Below, in pieces: positions 20,707-29,746 of a DNA stretch of 64,000 nt. The notes below the pieces were generated by a model that saw only the letters and a program-made list of their open reading frames with translations, was not told where the DNA came from and ran no database searches. Position 1 is the first letter of the stretch. Each line of letters opens with the position of its first letter. Source of the DNA: Candidatus Eisenbacteria bacterium (GTDB taxonomy: Bacteria > Orphanbacterota > Orphanbacteria > Orphanbacterales > Orphanbacteraceae); contig JAFGGD010000020.1 of assembly GCA_016930695.1 (NCBI GenBank), positions 1 to 64,000 of the forward strand, read 5' to 3'. The position numbers and the translations under genes were made by a program.

Positions 20707-21363
20707 ATGAGACGAAGCGACTGGAACGCCTACTGGTCCCGCTCGGAGGGGGGACGCTTCACCCGGGAGAGCTGGTCCAAGCGGCGGATCATGGAACGCC
20801 TCGATCCGTACCTGCGCCCCGGGATGCGCGTGCTCGACGCCGGCTGTGGTTGCGGCCACTTTTGCCGGCGATTCCTCTTCCGCGGGTGCCGGGTGACCGC
20901 GCTGGACCGCTCCGAGGAGGCGCTCCGTATCGCGCGACGGGCGACCGGCGGCGAGGCCGAGGCTTACCTGCGGGAGGATCTCCTGGACGAGGGCTTCGCC
21001 GCGCGCCGGCGGGAGAGTTTCGACCTGATCTTCAGCGACGGCCTTCTGGAGCATTTCCCTGCGCAGGCGCAGAGGAAGATCGTGGCGAACCTGGTTGCCG
21101 CGCTCGCGCCGGGCGGGATGATCGCCACCTTCGTGCCGAACGCCCTTTCTCCCTGGAGAGTGGTCCGCCCATTCCTGATGCCGGGGATCCATGAGACCCC
21201 TTTCCGCGGCGGCCCGCTCCGTGAGCTGCACGCCGGCCTGGACGTTCTCGAAGCGGGGGGGGTGAACGTGCTCCCCTTCCGATGGTCGCCGGAGCGCGCC
21301 CTCGGGGGGCGCTTCGGCATGCTCCTCTACGTGCTGGCGCGCAGGCGGGACGGCGGATCGTGA
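20707..21363 (+). CDS. SAM-dependent class I methyltransferase
   Basis: The 218-residue protein contains the AdoMet-binding motif VLDAGCGCGHFCRRF at about 41-55, VTALDRSEEALRIAR (motif II acidic residue) and FDLIFSDGLLEHFP (motif IV), the plan of the Methyltransf_11/23 group. The substrate is not evident. It lies 43 bp after the Gfo/Idh gene and its TGA overlaps the GTG of the flippase-like gene, so the three are probably co-transcribed. A modifying role in glycan or lipid biosynthesis is inferred from context only. Confidence 0.82.
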   Translation: MRRSDWNAYWSRSEGGRFTRESWSKRRIMERLDPYLRPGMRVLDAGCGCGHFCRRFLFRGCRVTALDRSEEALRIARRATGGEAEAYLREDLLDEGFAARRRESFDLIFSDGLLEHFPAQAQRKIVANLVAALAPGGMIATFVPNALSPWRVVRPFLMPGIHETPFRGGPLRELHAGLDVLEAGGVNVLPFRWSPERALGGRFGMLLYVLARRRDGGS

Positions 21364-22388
21364 AGAAACGCTACATCTTCAACGTCGGTCTCGGCCTCCT
21401 GGTCTTCTTCTATCTCGAGTACCGCCTCGGGTTCCGCCGGAGTTACGAGGCGCTCCTGGCGGTGGACTTCCGCTTTCTGGCGCCGGCGGTCGCCGCCTTT
21501 TTCCTCTCCCAGCTGGTCCGGTTGGTCAAGTGGCGCTTCTTCTATAAGAAGGGACGGATCCGCACCTCCTTCGCCGAGGTCGCCCTTTTTTATTTTAATT
21601 TGAAACTGTTCGGCATGCTGACGCCGGGGCGGATCGGCGAGTTTCTCCCCGCCCTTACCGCCCCCTCCGGCAAGGGATCGCTCTTCTCCTTCACCGGATA
21701 CGACCGGCTTACCGAAGCGATGGCGACTCTCACCGTCGCGATCGTCGCTTTTACCGTACTCCTCCATGGGACGGCCTCCACCGGCCTCCTCCCCTGGGTG
21801 CTGCTGCTGATCTTCCTCATGGCGTTGCTCTCGTACTTCCTGGTGCGGAACGCCTGGATGATGGGCCTCGCCGAGCGTCTCGGCCGTCGCCTGGAGAAGC
21901 ACAACCGCTTCAAGATCGTCCGGCGGATCCTCGCCCAGGAGGAGAGGATCGCCATCGAGATCCGATTCCTGCAGCGCACCTTCCGCAAGCTCTTCGCCCC
22001 CCACACCGCCGCACCGGTCTTCGTGATCACCTTCACCGCCCTCGCCGTGGACATGCTTTTCTGGTGGCTCCTCTTCCGCTCCATCGGCGTTTCCCTCTCG
22101 CCGATCACCCTCGTCGCCGCCATGGCGGTCTTCAACGTGACCGGCTTCTTCTCTCCCACGCCGGGAGGGATCGGGGTCTCGGACAGCTTCTTCGTGCTCT
22201 TCCTGAAGAAGATCGGGGTGGAGGGCGCCTTCGGCACCTTCGTGCTGCTGCTCCGGTTCTCGGTGATCGGCCTGACCGTGGTCTGCCGCTTCGGGGTCGG
22301 GGGATGGATCGCCTTCCGCGCCGCGCGCCGGCGGGCGGCGGAGCGAGAAGCCGCCGCGCCCGACTCCGGCCGCCCCTCTTCCGGTTAA
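21360..22388 (+). CDS. UPF0104 / LPG-synthase-transmembrane-like integral membrane protein
   Basis: The 342-residue protein has about eight hydrophobic segments. It contains LKLFGMLTPGRIGEFLPAL and TGFFSPTPGGIGVSDSFF, the two Pro-Gly loops typical of the UPF0104/AglD/LPG_synthase_TM family of flippase-like proteins. The soluble synthase domain of MprF is absent. A role in lipid or polyprenyl-linked sugar transfer across the inner membrane fits the operon but is inferred. The GTG start overlaps the methyltransferase stop. The TAA stop shares the four bases TTAA with the convergent permease gene. Confidence 0.82.
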   Translation: MKKRYIFNVGLGLLVFFYLEYRLGFRRSYEALLAVDFRFLAPAVAAFFLSQLVRLVKWRFFYKKGRIRTSFAEVALFYFNLKLFGMLTPGRIGEFLPALTAPSGKGSLFSFTGYDRLTEAMATLTVAIVAFTVLLHGTASTGLLPWVLLLIFLMALLSYFLVRNAWMMGLAERLGRRLEKHNRFKIVRRILAQEERIAIEIRFLQRTFRKLFAPHTAAPVFVITFTALAVDMLFWWLLFRSIGVSLSPITLVAAMAVFNVTGFFSPTPGGIGVSDSFFVLFLKKIGVEGAFGTFVLLLRFSVIGLTVVCRFGVGGWIAFRAARRRAAEREAAAPDSGRPSSG

Positions 22389-23722
22389 CGCAGAAACAGG
22401 TAGCGGAGCAGAAAGAGCGCCGCGAGCAGGTGCAGGACGGCGTGCGCTTCCCGCGCCCGACCGGTGACGATCTTGAGCGCCGAGTAGGCGATGATGCCGA
22501 AGCCGATCCCTTCGCTGATGGAGAAACTGAAGGGGATGATCACCATCGGGAGGAAGGCGGGGAGGTATTCGGTCGGATCGCTCCAGTCGAGACCGCGCAC
22601 CGCCCGAAGCATGATCGCGCCGACGACGATGAGGGGGGGGGCGATGAATGGATAGAGCGTCGTCCCCCCCGCGTCGATGCCGCCGCCGATCGCCCGAAGA
22701 AGCGGGTAGAAGGCGAGGGAGAGGAGGAGGAGGGCCGCGGTGAAAAGGCTCGCGAGGCCGGTGCGGGCGCCCTCGGCGATCCCGGCGGCGCTCTCGATGT
22801 AGCTGGTGATCGTGGAGGTGCCGAGCAGGGCGCCGGCGACGGTCCCCGCCGCGTCGGAGAGGAGCGCCTGCTTGTCCCGGGGGAGCCGGCCGTCACGCAG
22901 GAGCCCGCCCGATTCGGCGACACCGAGTAGGGTGCCGATCGTGTCGAACAGGTCGAGGAAGAGGAGCACGAAGAGCACGGTCAGAAACCCCGGTTCGCGG
23001 AACACGCCCAGAATGTCGAGCCGCAGAAAAGCCGGTTCCTCGACGCGCGGGAAACCGACGAAACCGTCGAAGCGGAAGATCCCCCGGAGGAGCCCGACGA
23101 GGACCGCGGCGACGATGCCGAGGAGCATGGCGCCGCGCACGCGAAGCGCCAACAGGATGAGGGTCGCCGCCGCGCCGATCCACGCCGCCTCCGCCGCCGG
23201 CGATCCCAGGTCGCCGAGACCGATCAACGTCCCCGGCTTCCCCACGACGATGCCGCCGTATTCGAGTCCGACCAGCGTGATCAGGAGGCCGATACCGACG
23301 GCGATGGCGACGCGAAGGCTCGGGGGGAAGACGTTGAGGATCGCCGATCGGACTCCGGTGAGGCTGAGGATGAGAAAGAGGGCGCCGGAGACGAACACCG
23401 CGCCGAGACCGACCGTCCAGGGGTAGCCGTAGCCGCCGATCGCCGCGGCGCCGCAGACGGTGAAGGCGAAGAAGAAGTTGTGGCCCATGGCGGGGGCGAG
23501 AGCGATCGGCAGGTTCGCCGACAGCCCCATCAGGATCGTCGCGAAGGCGGAGGCGACGCAGGTGGCGATCACCACCGCGCCGTGATCCATACCGCAGGAG
23601 GCGAGCACGGAAGGCTGGACGAAGAGGATGTAGGAAAGGGTGAAAAAGGTGGTCGCCCCGCCGATCGCTTCGCGGCGGACCGAGGTTTCGTTTTCGCGGA
23701 GACGGAAGATCCTCTCGAACAT
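22385..23722 (-). CDS. AzgA-type purine permease (NCS2 family)
   Basis: The 445-residue protein has about 12-14 membrane segments. It begins FRLRENETSVRREAIGGATTFFTLSYILFVQPSVL, the conserved N-terminus of AzgA/PbuG-like adenine, guanine and hypoxanthine permeases (quoted here as two pieces: FRLRENETSVRREAIGG and TTFFTLSYILFVQPS). NLPIALAPAMGHNFFFAF, LFLDLFDTIGTLLGVAE and LGTSTITSYIESAAGI are the other family signatures. It imports purine bases by proton symport. GGAGGAGG lies eight bases before the ATG. It is monocistronic, and together with the adenosine deaminase gene suggests purine salvage. Confidence 0.9.
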   Translation of the reverse strand: MFERIFRLRENETSVRREAIGGATTFFTLSYILFVQPSVLASCGMDHGAVVIATCVASAFATILMGLSANLPIALAPAMGHNFFFAFTVCGAAAIGGYGYPWTVGLGAVFVSGALFLILSLTGVRSAILNVFPPSLRVAIAVGIGLLITLVGLEYGGIVVGKPGTLIGLGDLGSPAAEAAWIGAAATLILLALRVRGAMLLGIVAAVLVGLLRGIFRFDGFVGFPRVEEPAFLRLDILGVFREPGFLTVLFVLLFLDLFDTIGTLLGVAESGGLLRDGRLPRDKQALLSDAAGTVAGALLGTSTITSYIESAAGIAEGARTGLASLFTAALLLLSLAFYPLLRAIGGGIDAGGTTLYPFIAPPLIVVGAIMLRAVRGLDWSDPTEYLPAFLPMVIIPFSFSISEGIGFGIIAYSALKIVTGRAREAHAVLHLLAALFLLRYLFLR

Positions 23723-23763
23723 CGGCGCGTCCTCCTCCGGGGCGTTCGTTCTTCGACGCGGCG

Positions 23764-23793
23764 ATTGTAGGGAAGGGGAGAGGAGCGTCGCAA
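23764..23793 (-). promoter_or_regulatory. Promoter of the purine permease gene
   Basis: On the minus strand TTGCGA (23788-23793), 18 bp, TACAAT (23764-23769), ending 41 bp before the start codon. Confidence 0.62.
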
Positions 23794-23812
23794 GCGCTTC
23801 CTCGCGCCGCCG

Positions 23813-23842
23813 TTGCGAATGGCGGGCGCGCGGTGCTATGGT
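23813..23842 (+). promoter_or_regulatory. Promoter of the glycosyltransferase/TPR gene at 23867
   Basis: TTGCGA (23813-23818), 18 bp, TATGGT (23837-23842) preceded by TGC. The -10 ends 24 bp before the ATG, so the leader is very short. It lies close beside the divergent permease promoter. Confidence 0.5.
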
Positions 23843-23866
23843 CCGTGCCGGGAGGGCGCGCGTGCG

Positions 23867-25756
23867 ATGAAAGCGAAGCCGGCCGGAGAGCGCGGGGGAC
23901 AAAGGGACGGAGCGATTCTCTTTCTGGCCGCCGCCGCCGCCGGCCTGTTGAACCTCCGTTTCCTGTCCGGTGACCCGTTCCTTCAGCATCCGATCATCGA
24001 CGCGGCGGAGTATCTCGCCGAGGCGCGCGCGCTGGTCGCCGGCGTCGCTTCCTGGGAAAGAGCGCCGATCCACGGCCCCGTCTATTCGCTCTTCCTCGTC
24101 CCCTTCGCCGCCCTCTTCCGTTCCCCGCTCCCCGCGATCTATCTCCTGCAGATCGCGCTCGCCGGCGCGTCGGCGGCGCTGGTCCGCTCCGCGGCGGCGT
24201 TGCTCGGCGGGCGCCGGGTCGGTTTTATCGCGGGCGCGCTCGTCGCCCTCGCCCCGCCGATTCTCTACTTCGAGGCGCAGGTTCTGCCGGTGATCCTCCA
24301 GGTCTTTCTACACGCCGTTCTTCTCCGGGCGCTCGTCGTTCCGGCCCGCGCCGCCCCGCGGAATCTGGTGATCGCCGGGCTCGCCGCCGGGCTCTCCTAC
24401 GCGACGCATCCGGGGGCGGGGCCGTCGGTCGTCGCCATCACCCTCCTGCTCCTTTTCCGCGTCCGTCCCCGGCGGCGGTGGCTCCTCTTCGCCGCCGCCT
24501 GCGCCGCGCCGCTCCTTCCCGTTTCCATTCTCAATGCGCGCGCCGGCGAGGGAATGCTCCCCGCGCCTGGGAACGCGGGGCTCAACCTGTACATCGGGAA
24601 CGGCGCCGGCTCGAACGGTACGGCGCACGTCCGGCCCGGCTACGGTTGGGAAAGGCTCACCGCCGCGCCTCTCTTCGAGGGGATCGAGGGAAACGCGGCG
24701 CGGAACCGTTACTACCTGGACCGCATGCTGCGCGATTGGCGCCGCGACCCCGCGGGCGCGGTCCGGCGGATCGCCGGCAAAACGGTCCTCTTCCTCTCCG
24801 GGTCGACCATCGACGCGAGCCAGGACTTCGACGCTTTCCGGAAGCGCTCGCCCCTCCTCCGTCTCTCTCTTTTCGACGCGGTCCTCCTTCTCCCGCTCGG
24901 GCTCGCGTTCCTTCTCTCGCCTCGCGCGCGCCGCGGCGGATGGATGGTGGCGTCCCTCGGCCTCGCCGGATACGGCGTCTCCGTCGCGCTCACCGTCTTC
25001 GCCGTCCGTTACCGCGCGCCGGTCTGGCCGTTCCTCGCCCCCCTCGCGGCCGGATCGATCGATGGGATCCTTCGTGGAACGCGCGCCGAACGAATCCGCA
25101 CGGCGACGGCGACGGTCCTTCTCCTGCTGCTCGGGCTCGCCGATCCCTTCGGCGATCGGGGACGAAACCCGGTGAGGACCGATTACAACCTCGGCCGTCT
25201 CTACTATAGCCGCGGCGACTTCGGCCGCGCCGAGTCGTATCTTCGCCGCCTGGCGGAGAGGGCCGTCTCCCGAGCGGACGAGGCGGATGCCGCGAACGCC
25301 CTGGGCGTGGTCGCCATGGACCGGCCCGGCGGAGCGGATGCGGAACGATGGCTCCGCCGCGCGATCCAAGTCGCCCCCGACTACGCCGACGCACATTACA
25401 ACCTCGGCCTTCTTCTGATGCGGCGAGGTGAGGGGAAGGAGGCGGCGGAGGAACTGGACCGCGCCATCCTTCTCGACCCGGGGCACGCGGCGGCGCTTTA
25501 CGCGAAAGGGATTTTGCTCGAGGGGCGGGGGGAGACGGAGGAGGCGGAGCGGTTTTACCGGCTCTCCCTGAGGCGGGACCGGACCGCCCCGGAGGCGTGG
25601 AACGCGCTCGGCGTCCTTCTGGCGCGGCGCGGCGAGAGGGCCGAGGCGGAGCGGTGTTTCCGGAGCGCTCTCGCGCTGGATCCTCGGAATGAAAACGCGA
25701 AACGGAACATGGACATGCTCCGGCGCGCGGCCACCTCCGCCCTTCCGGTCCGCTAG
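23867..25756 (+). CDS. Membrane glycosyltransferase-like protein with C-terminal TPR repeats
   Basis: The 629-residue protein has about ten membrane segments (residues 17-435), an Asp-Ala-Ala-Glu-Tyr loop after the first segment, and GLNLYIGNGAGSNGTAHV in the large periplasmic loop. This is the general plan of GT39/ArnT-like lipid-linked sugar transferases (GT-C fold). From about residue 440 there are four or five TPR units (YNLGRLYYSRGDFGRAE, AHYNLGLLLMRRGEGKEA, AWNALGVLLARRGERAEA). A paralogue with the same layout lies at 33595-35328. GGGAGGG precedes the ATG. The acceptor is unknown. The stop shares CTAG with the convergent DUF2723 gene. Confidence 0.8.
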   Translation: MKAKPAGERGGQRDGAILFLAAAAAGLLNLRFLSGDPFLQHPIIDAAEYLAEARALVAGVASWERAPIHGPVYSLFLVPFAALFRSPLPAIYLLQIALAGASAALVRSAAALLGGRRVGFIAGALVALAPPILYFEAQVLPVILQVFLHAVLLRALVVPARAAPRNLVIAGLAAGLSYATHPGAGPSVVAITLLLLFRVRPRRRWLLFAAACAAPLLPVSILNARAGEGMLPAPGNAGLNLYIGNGAGSNGTAHVRPGYGWERLTAAPLFEGIEGNAARNRYYLDRMLRDWRRDPAGAVRRIAGKTVLFLSGSTIDASQDFDAFRKRSPLLRLSLFDAVLLLPLGLAFLLSPRARRGGWMVASLGLAGYGVSVALTVFAVRYRAPVWPFLAPLAAGSIDGILRGTRAERIRTATATVLLLLLGLADPFGDRGRNPVRTDYNLGRLYYSRGDFGRAESYLRRLAERAVSRADEADAANALGVVAMDRPGGADAERWLRRAIQVAPDYADAHYNLGLLLMRRGEGKEAAEELDRAILLDPGHAAALYAKGILLEGRGETEEAERFYRLSLRRDRTAPEAWNALGVLLARRGERAEAERCFRSALALDPRNENAKRNMDMLRRAATSALPVR

Positions 25757-27915
25757 CGCCTCTCCGGATTCCCTTCGAGGAAACGGTGCGCCTCGTCCGC
25801 CTCCGGACCGATGGGGAGAACCCGGAGCAGACGGCGATAGTGGCGCTCCGCGCCGCGTCGATCACCGCGCTCGACGGCGAGTCGGGCGAGAAGCAGTCGC
25901 GGACCGACCATCGTGGGATCGATGAGCAAGGCGCGGACCGCGTGCCGCGCCGCCTCTTCTTTTTCGTTCGTTTCCGCCTCGATCTCCGCGAGTGACTCGA
26001 ATCCCTCCGCCGCATAGGGGTCCTCGCGGAGCGCCCGCTCGAGAAGACGGCGCGCCTCTTCCCGCTCGCCAAGCCACCGAAACGTGGTGGCCGCGCGGAG
26101 GAGCGTCTCCGGTCCGGCGTTCTCCGGCAGCCGGGAGAGAGCGACCCGCGCCAACCCCTCCGCCCCGCGGCGGAGGTGGAGCTGCGCCAGCAGGACGAGG
26201 GAGGGCGCATCCTCCGGAACGACCCTCCCGTCGACATGGAGCTGGAGCGCCGAGACCGCTTCCATCGTCCGATCCCGGTCTATGAGGACCGTCGCCCTCG
26301 CGTAACGGAGCGCCGCGTCTTCGTCGCCGAAAAACAGCCTCCCCTCCGTTTCGATCGCGGCGAGACGGAAGATCGCCGCCCGTTCGATCGTCCGCGCCGA
26401 CCGCGACGCCGTCTCCAAATGGTTGATCCAAAGAGCGCGAAGTGGAGCGGATCCGGCCATCACTCCCCACTCCTTCGCCGGGAGCGGAGGTTCACCCGGG
26501 TCGATCGGGGGCGCGGCGTCCGGTTTCCTCCAGAGCGGCCAGTCCGGAATCGCCCCCGGCGCCGGGAAGGTGCGGTAGCGGGGCGCTCCGTCCCCCTCCG
26601 GTGGCGGGGGGAAAATCGAACCGTTCAATTGATAGAGGCCCACGTCCGGCCGGAGATTTTCCGCCGCCCGCAGGTAGAGAAGGGGGAAGACCATGTCGTC
26701 CCCCTCGGCGATCAGCCCGGCGTCGCGCGGAAGACGGGTGAGGATTCGGCGGGCATACTCCTCCGGCAGTCGGACGCGGTCGAAACGCATCCTCGGCAAC
26801 ACCTCTCCCGCGTGGAGGGCGACGACCGCCGCGAGGATCAATGCGCCGGCGGCGCGCGGCGCGTGCCCCGGGATCGCCCGGGCGAGGACATGGATCCCCT
26901 CGGCGATCCAGAGGGAGAGAATCGCGAGGAGCGGGATCAAAAAGACCGAGTTCTCCTCCACCCTGTCCGGCGCGAGGGGAAAACGGAGCGCGGCGAGGAG
27001 CGCCGGACCGGCGAGGAGGAACACGCCGGCCCGCGTCGCGGCGCTTCCGTTCCCTCTTCGGAGGAAAGATCCCACCATGCCGAGCAGGAGAATCGGTAGG
27101 AGGACGGTGGGGATATTCTCTCCCGAGAGGCGGCCCAGTCCGGCGGCGATCCGCCGCGCCGCCCCGCCGAATCCCGGGTCCGCGAGAATGACGTCTCCAT
27201 ATTGAAGCCGGAAAAGGTGCGCGAAAAACGCCCGTGCCGTTTCCGGATTCCCCCAGTCGACGGGCGGGTCGAGCGCGGAGCGCACCGGTAGATAGAGGAA
27301 GAGGGTGAGCGCCGCCGCGGCGGCGAGAAGGGGCGCGGTGGCGGCGAGGAGGGCGTTCCGCGTAGCGCGGTGTCTCCGGCGCGCGGACAATCCGGCGAAG
27401 GGGAGGAAGGGGAGGAGGAGCGCGCCGGTCGGGTGGGCCGCTGCGGCCAGCCCCGCGCAGTAGCCGCCTAAAAGCGCGTCCCTTTCGTCGCGGGCGCGGA
27501 GGATCGGAAACAGCGCCGCGAGGAAGAGGGCCGTTGCCGGCGCGTACACTTCGGCGACCACGCATTGCGACCAGAAGAGAGGAGCGGTTCCGAAGAGCAC
27601 CGACGCGACGAAGGAGGGGAACGGACCGGCCAGGACGCGGGCGGCGCGATAGAGAAGGAAAACGGCGATAGCGCCGGTGATGGCCGAGAGGAGATTGAGG
27701 CGGAGGGCGACCGAGCCGATCGGCGGGAGCGAAGCGATTCGTCCCGACAGGGCGTAAAGGGGATAGCCGGGTGGGTGGGGGATGTCGAGACGGTAGGCGG
27801 CGGCGGTCAACTCCCCCGAGTCGCCGAGGAATACGCCGGGAGAGAGAGTGAACAGGTAGAGCGCGAAAAGAACGCCCGCGGCGAGAACGCCCGGAAGGTG
27901 AGGGATACGATTCAC
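25753..27915 (-). CDS. DUF2723 (TMEM260-like) membrane protein with C-terminal TPR repeats
   Basis: The 720-residue product starts with a membrane segment and GVFLGDSGELTAAAYRL followed by IPHPPGYPLYALSG, the DUF2723 signature. This GT-C-type family includes TMEM260, a protein O-mannosyltransferase in animals. About ten membrane segments run to about residue 395, then a soluble region with a run of TPR-like helices (FRWLGEREEARRLLERALRED and similar, about 560-710). The GTG at 27915 is chosen because it sits 46 bp after a good promoter and follows GGGAG. An upstream ATG would extend the protein across that promoter. Protein or lipid glycosylation at the outer face of the inner membrane is inferred. 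Confidence 0.8.
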   Translation of the reverse strand: MNRIPHLPGVLAAGVLFALYLFTLSPGVFLGDSGELTAAAYRLDIPHPPGYPLYALSGRIASLPPIGSVALRLNLLSAITGAIAVFLLYRAARVLAGPFPSFVASVLFGTAPLFWSQCVVAEVYAPATALFLAALFPILRARDERDALLGGYCAGLAAAAHPTGALLLPFLPFAGLSARRRHRATRNALLAATAPLLAAAAALTLFLYLPVRSALDPPVDWGNPETARAFFAHLFRLQYGDVILADPGFGGAARRIAAGLGRLSGENIPTVLLPILLLGMVGSFLRRGNGSAATRAGVFLLAGPALLAALRFPLAPDRVEENSVFLIPLLAILSLWIAEGIHVLARAIPGHAPRAAGALILAAVVALHAGEVLPRMRFDRVRLPEEYARRILTRLPRDAGLIAEGDDMVFPLLYLRAAENLRPDVGLYQLNGSIFPPPPEGDGAPRYRTFPAPGAIPDWPLWRKPDAAPPIDPGEPPLPAKEWGVMAGSAPLRALWINHLETASRSARTIERAAIFRLAAIETEGRLFFGDEDAALRYARATVLIDRDRTMEAVSALQLHVDGRVVPEDAPSLVLLAQLHLRRGAEGLARVALSRLPENAGPETLLRAATTFRWLGEREEARRLLERALREDPYAAEGFESLAEIEAETNEKEEAARHAVRALLIDPTMVGPRLLLARLAVERGDRRGAERHYRRLLRVLPIGPEADEAHRFLEGNPERR

Positions 27916-27961
27916 GATAGGAAGGCTCCCGATCCTCGCGACGAAATTTCGCGCGCGACCA

Positions 27962-27990
27962 AGGCTAGCAGAACCGCCGCGGCGCCGCAA
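27962..27990 (-). promoter_or_regulatory. Promoter of the DUF2723 gene
   Basis: On the minus strand TTGCGG (27985-27990), 17 bp, TAGCCT (27962-27967) preceded by TGC. The same TGC-TAGCCT occurs before etfB. Confidence 0.55.
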
Positions 27991-28128
27991 CACCGCGGTG
28001 TGCAGGATGGAACGATGGGGACGCATATCGTACGCACCGCGCTTCGCCGCCGCCGTCCGAAAAGGGCGTCGCGGGGACAAACGGGGCAAACAAAGGCGAT
28101 TCCCGGAGGATTTTCCCGCGGGCGGGAA

Positions 28129-28144
28129 TGGCATCCCCTTTGCA
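28129..28144 (+). promoter_or_regulatory. Sigma-54-type promoter of the small lipoprotein gene
   Basis: TGGCATCCCCTTTGCA matches the -24/-12 consensus TGGCACG-N4-TTGCW at all but two positions, with exactly ten bases between the invariant GG and GC. It lies 50 bp upstream of the lipoprotein ATG. A perfect inverted repeat TTCCCGC-GG-GCGGGAA (28113-28128) abuts its upstream side. Confidence 0.6.
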
Positions 28145-28194
28145 AAAGAAAGGGACGAGACTCGTCGACCCCGTTTGCAGAGAGGAGGTCCCCC

Positions 28195-28404
28195 ATGCGT
28201 TGGATCGCTTGTCTTCTCCTCGCATTGACGCTCGGATCGGCCGGCTGCGCCGTGTACACCCGTCCGATTCCGCCGCCGGCGAGGTTGGAGGTGCGTCCCG
28301 CCGGCCCACGCTGTCCGGGCGCGGTCTGGGTGAGCGGGCATTGGAAATGGCAGGGGCGCCGGTCCGGCTACAACTGGATTTCGGGCCACTGGCGTTGTCC
28401 CTGA
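28195..28404 (+). CDS. Small YXWVXGHW-repeat lipoprotein
   Basis: The 69-residue product has a lipoprotein signal (MRWIACLLLALTLGSAGC; lipobox GSAGC with Cys at 18) and two copies of a Trp/His repeat, VWVSGHWKWQG and NWISGHWRCP. This is the WXXGXW motif found in small envelope proteins often annotated as BcpO-related; its role is unknown. GAGAGGAGG precedes the ATG. The gene is probably alone, and a sigma-54-type promoter lies just upstream, which would make its expression dependent on an activator. Confidence 0.8.
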   Translation: MRWIACLLLALTLGSAGCAVYTRPIPPPARLEVRPAGPRCPGAVWVSGHWKWQGRRSGYNWISGHWRCP

Positions 28405-28574
28405 TCCGGCTCCGCCGAACCGAATGTTCATACGACGATCCTTTCCCGCCCGGACCGGCCGGTCCGTGGAGGGGGAGGGTCGTCTTCTTTTTCCCCCGTT
28501 CCGCCCGCGACGCCGTATCTTCATGGAAACCCCCGAACAGCGAACGAGCCCCCGCCGGAGAGTGAAGGGCGCCG

Positions 28575-29450
28575 ATGGATCGAACCGGACGATTTCTGGA
28601 GGCGGTTTACCGAAAGTACGCGAGGCCGGAGTTTCTCCACACCGACCCTCTCACCGTCGTGCGTCGCTACGAGGATCCGGCGGACAGAGAAACGGTCGCC
28701 TTCTTCGTCGCCCTGATCGCCTACGGGAGGGTGCGCTCGATTCGGGAACACGCCGAGGATCTCCTTCGCCTCTTCGGCGACGAGCCGGCGCGCTACGTCC
28801 GCGACTTTGATCCGGAGCGCGAACTCCCCCGCCTCCACCCGCTCCGCTACCGTTTCCACACCGGCCGGGATCTGGCGGCGGTCGCCGCCGCGCTCCGTCT
28901 CGCCATCGATCGGCACGGTTCTCTGGAGCGTTTCTTTCTCGACGGAGGCGGCGACGTCCGGACCCGCATCGCACGGATGTCTCGTCGTCTTCTGGAATCG
29001 GCGACCGGAGCGATCCCCGCCGGTCCGGATCGCGGTGTTTCGCGTGGGCTCCGCTTTCTGCTCGCCTCTCCGGAAAAGGGGGGCGCGTGCAAGCGCTGGA
29101 ACCTCTTTCTCCGGTGGATGGTCCGACGGGACGATGGGATCGATCTCGGCTTGTGGAGTGGGACGGACCCGGCGGAATTGATCGTCCCTCTCGACGTCCA
29201 CCTCCTCCGAATCGGAGGCCGCCTCGGATTCGTGACGGGCCGCGCGGCCAACTGGAACGCGGCCGAACGCCTCACCGGCTCCCTCCGAAGGTGGGACCGG
29301 AGGGATCCGCTCCGCTTCGATTTTCCGATCTGTCGTCTGGGAATTCTCGATCGATGTCCCGCCGAAGGATTTCGAGCCGAGTGTCGGGCCTGTGAGATTT
29401 TCCCGTTCTGCGAGAATTTTTCTAAAGAAGTCGGCAAAAAAATACGATAA
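28575..29450 (+). CDS. TIGR02757/DUF2400 family protein
   Basis: The 291-residue protein matches the DUF2400 layout: FLHTDPLTVVRRYEDPADRE near the N-terminus, LIAYGRVRSI, GGACKRWNLFLRWMVRRDDG and DLGLWSGTDPAELIVPLDVH. It closes with a cysteine cluster, CPAEGFRAECRACEIFPFC, of the spacing seen in the Fe-S loop of HhH-type DNA glycosylases. The family is widespread in the FCB group and Proteobacteria and has no settled function; a nucleic-acid role is inferred from the cysteine cluster. It has no obvious operon partner. Confidence 0.85.
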   Translation: MDRTGRFLEAVYRKYARPEFLHTDPLTVVRRYEDPADRETVAFFVALIAYGRVRSIREHAEDLLRLFGDEPARYVRDFDPERELPRLHPLRYRFHTGRDLAAVAAALRLAIDRHGSLERFFLDGGGDVRTRIARMSRRLLESATGAIPAGPDRGVSRGLRFLLASPEKGGACKRWNLFLRWMVRRDDGIDLGLWSGTDPAELIVPLDVHLLRIGGRLGFVTGRAANWNAAERLTGSLRRWDRRDPLRFDFPICRLGILDRCPAEGFRAECRACEIFPFCENFSKEVGKKIR

Positions 29451-29469
29451 ACGAATGTACGGAAAAATG

Positions 29470-29499
29470 TTGACAGCTTTTCCACAACTTCCGTATATT
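29470..29499 (+). promoter_or_regulatory. Strong promoter upstream of the histone-like gene
   Basis: TTGACA (29470-29475), 18 bp, TATATT (29494-29499), preceded by an A/T-rich stretch from about 29410 that could act as an UP element. This is the closest match to the sigma-70 consensus in the window. Confidence 0.72.
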
Positions 29500-29746
29500 G
29501 TGCCTGGTTTTCGGTAGAGCGATGGAGTGAGGTCAAGTGGATACTTTTAAGAGCGGAAATCAGACCACTCGCCGCGACGCGATCCGAGGCGGGTGTTGGT
29601 ATAGATCTAAAGTGGTGGGGATGGGAGGAAAAAGCGTCGTGTTCGGCGGATCTTCTTGCTTGGTGAGCGCGATCGCGTTTCGATCGCGATTCGCCTCATA
29701 AGCTGGGGGATCTTTCTTCAACCTTCATGCATGGGAGGTAAGGAAG
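29500..29746 (+). other. Long structured leader of the histone-like gene
   Basis: About 240 bases lie between the strong promoter and the GTG start, with no credible gene. They include GCGATCG-CGTTT-CGATCGC (29669-29687), part of which follows the hexamer pattern. ACCTTC at 29721-29726 can pair with GAAGGT at 29743-29748, enclosing the GGGAGG ribosome binding site and reaching the start codon. It could be a regulated 5' leader or contain a small RNA. Confidence 0.45.

Noticed and set aside
27565-28194. Upstream extension of the small lipoprotein frame
   Set aside because: It is opposite the DUF2723 gene and its promoter. The lipoprotein signal begins exactly at 28195 after a good ribosome binding site.
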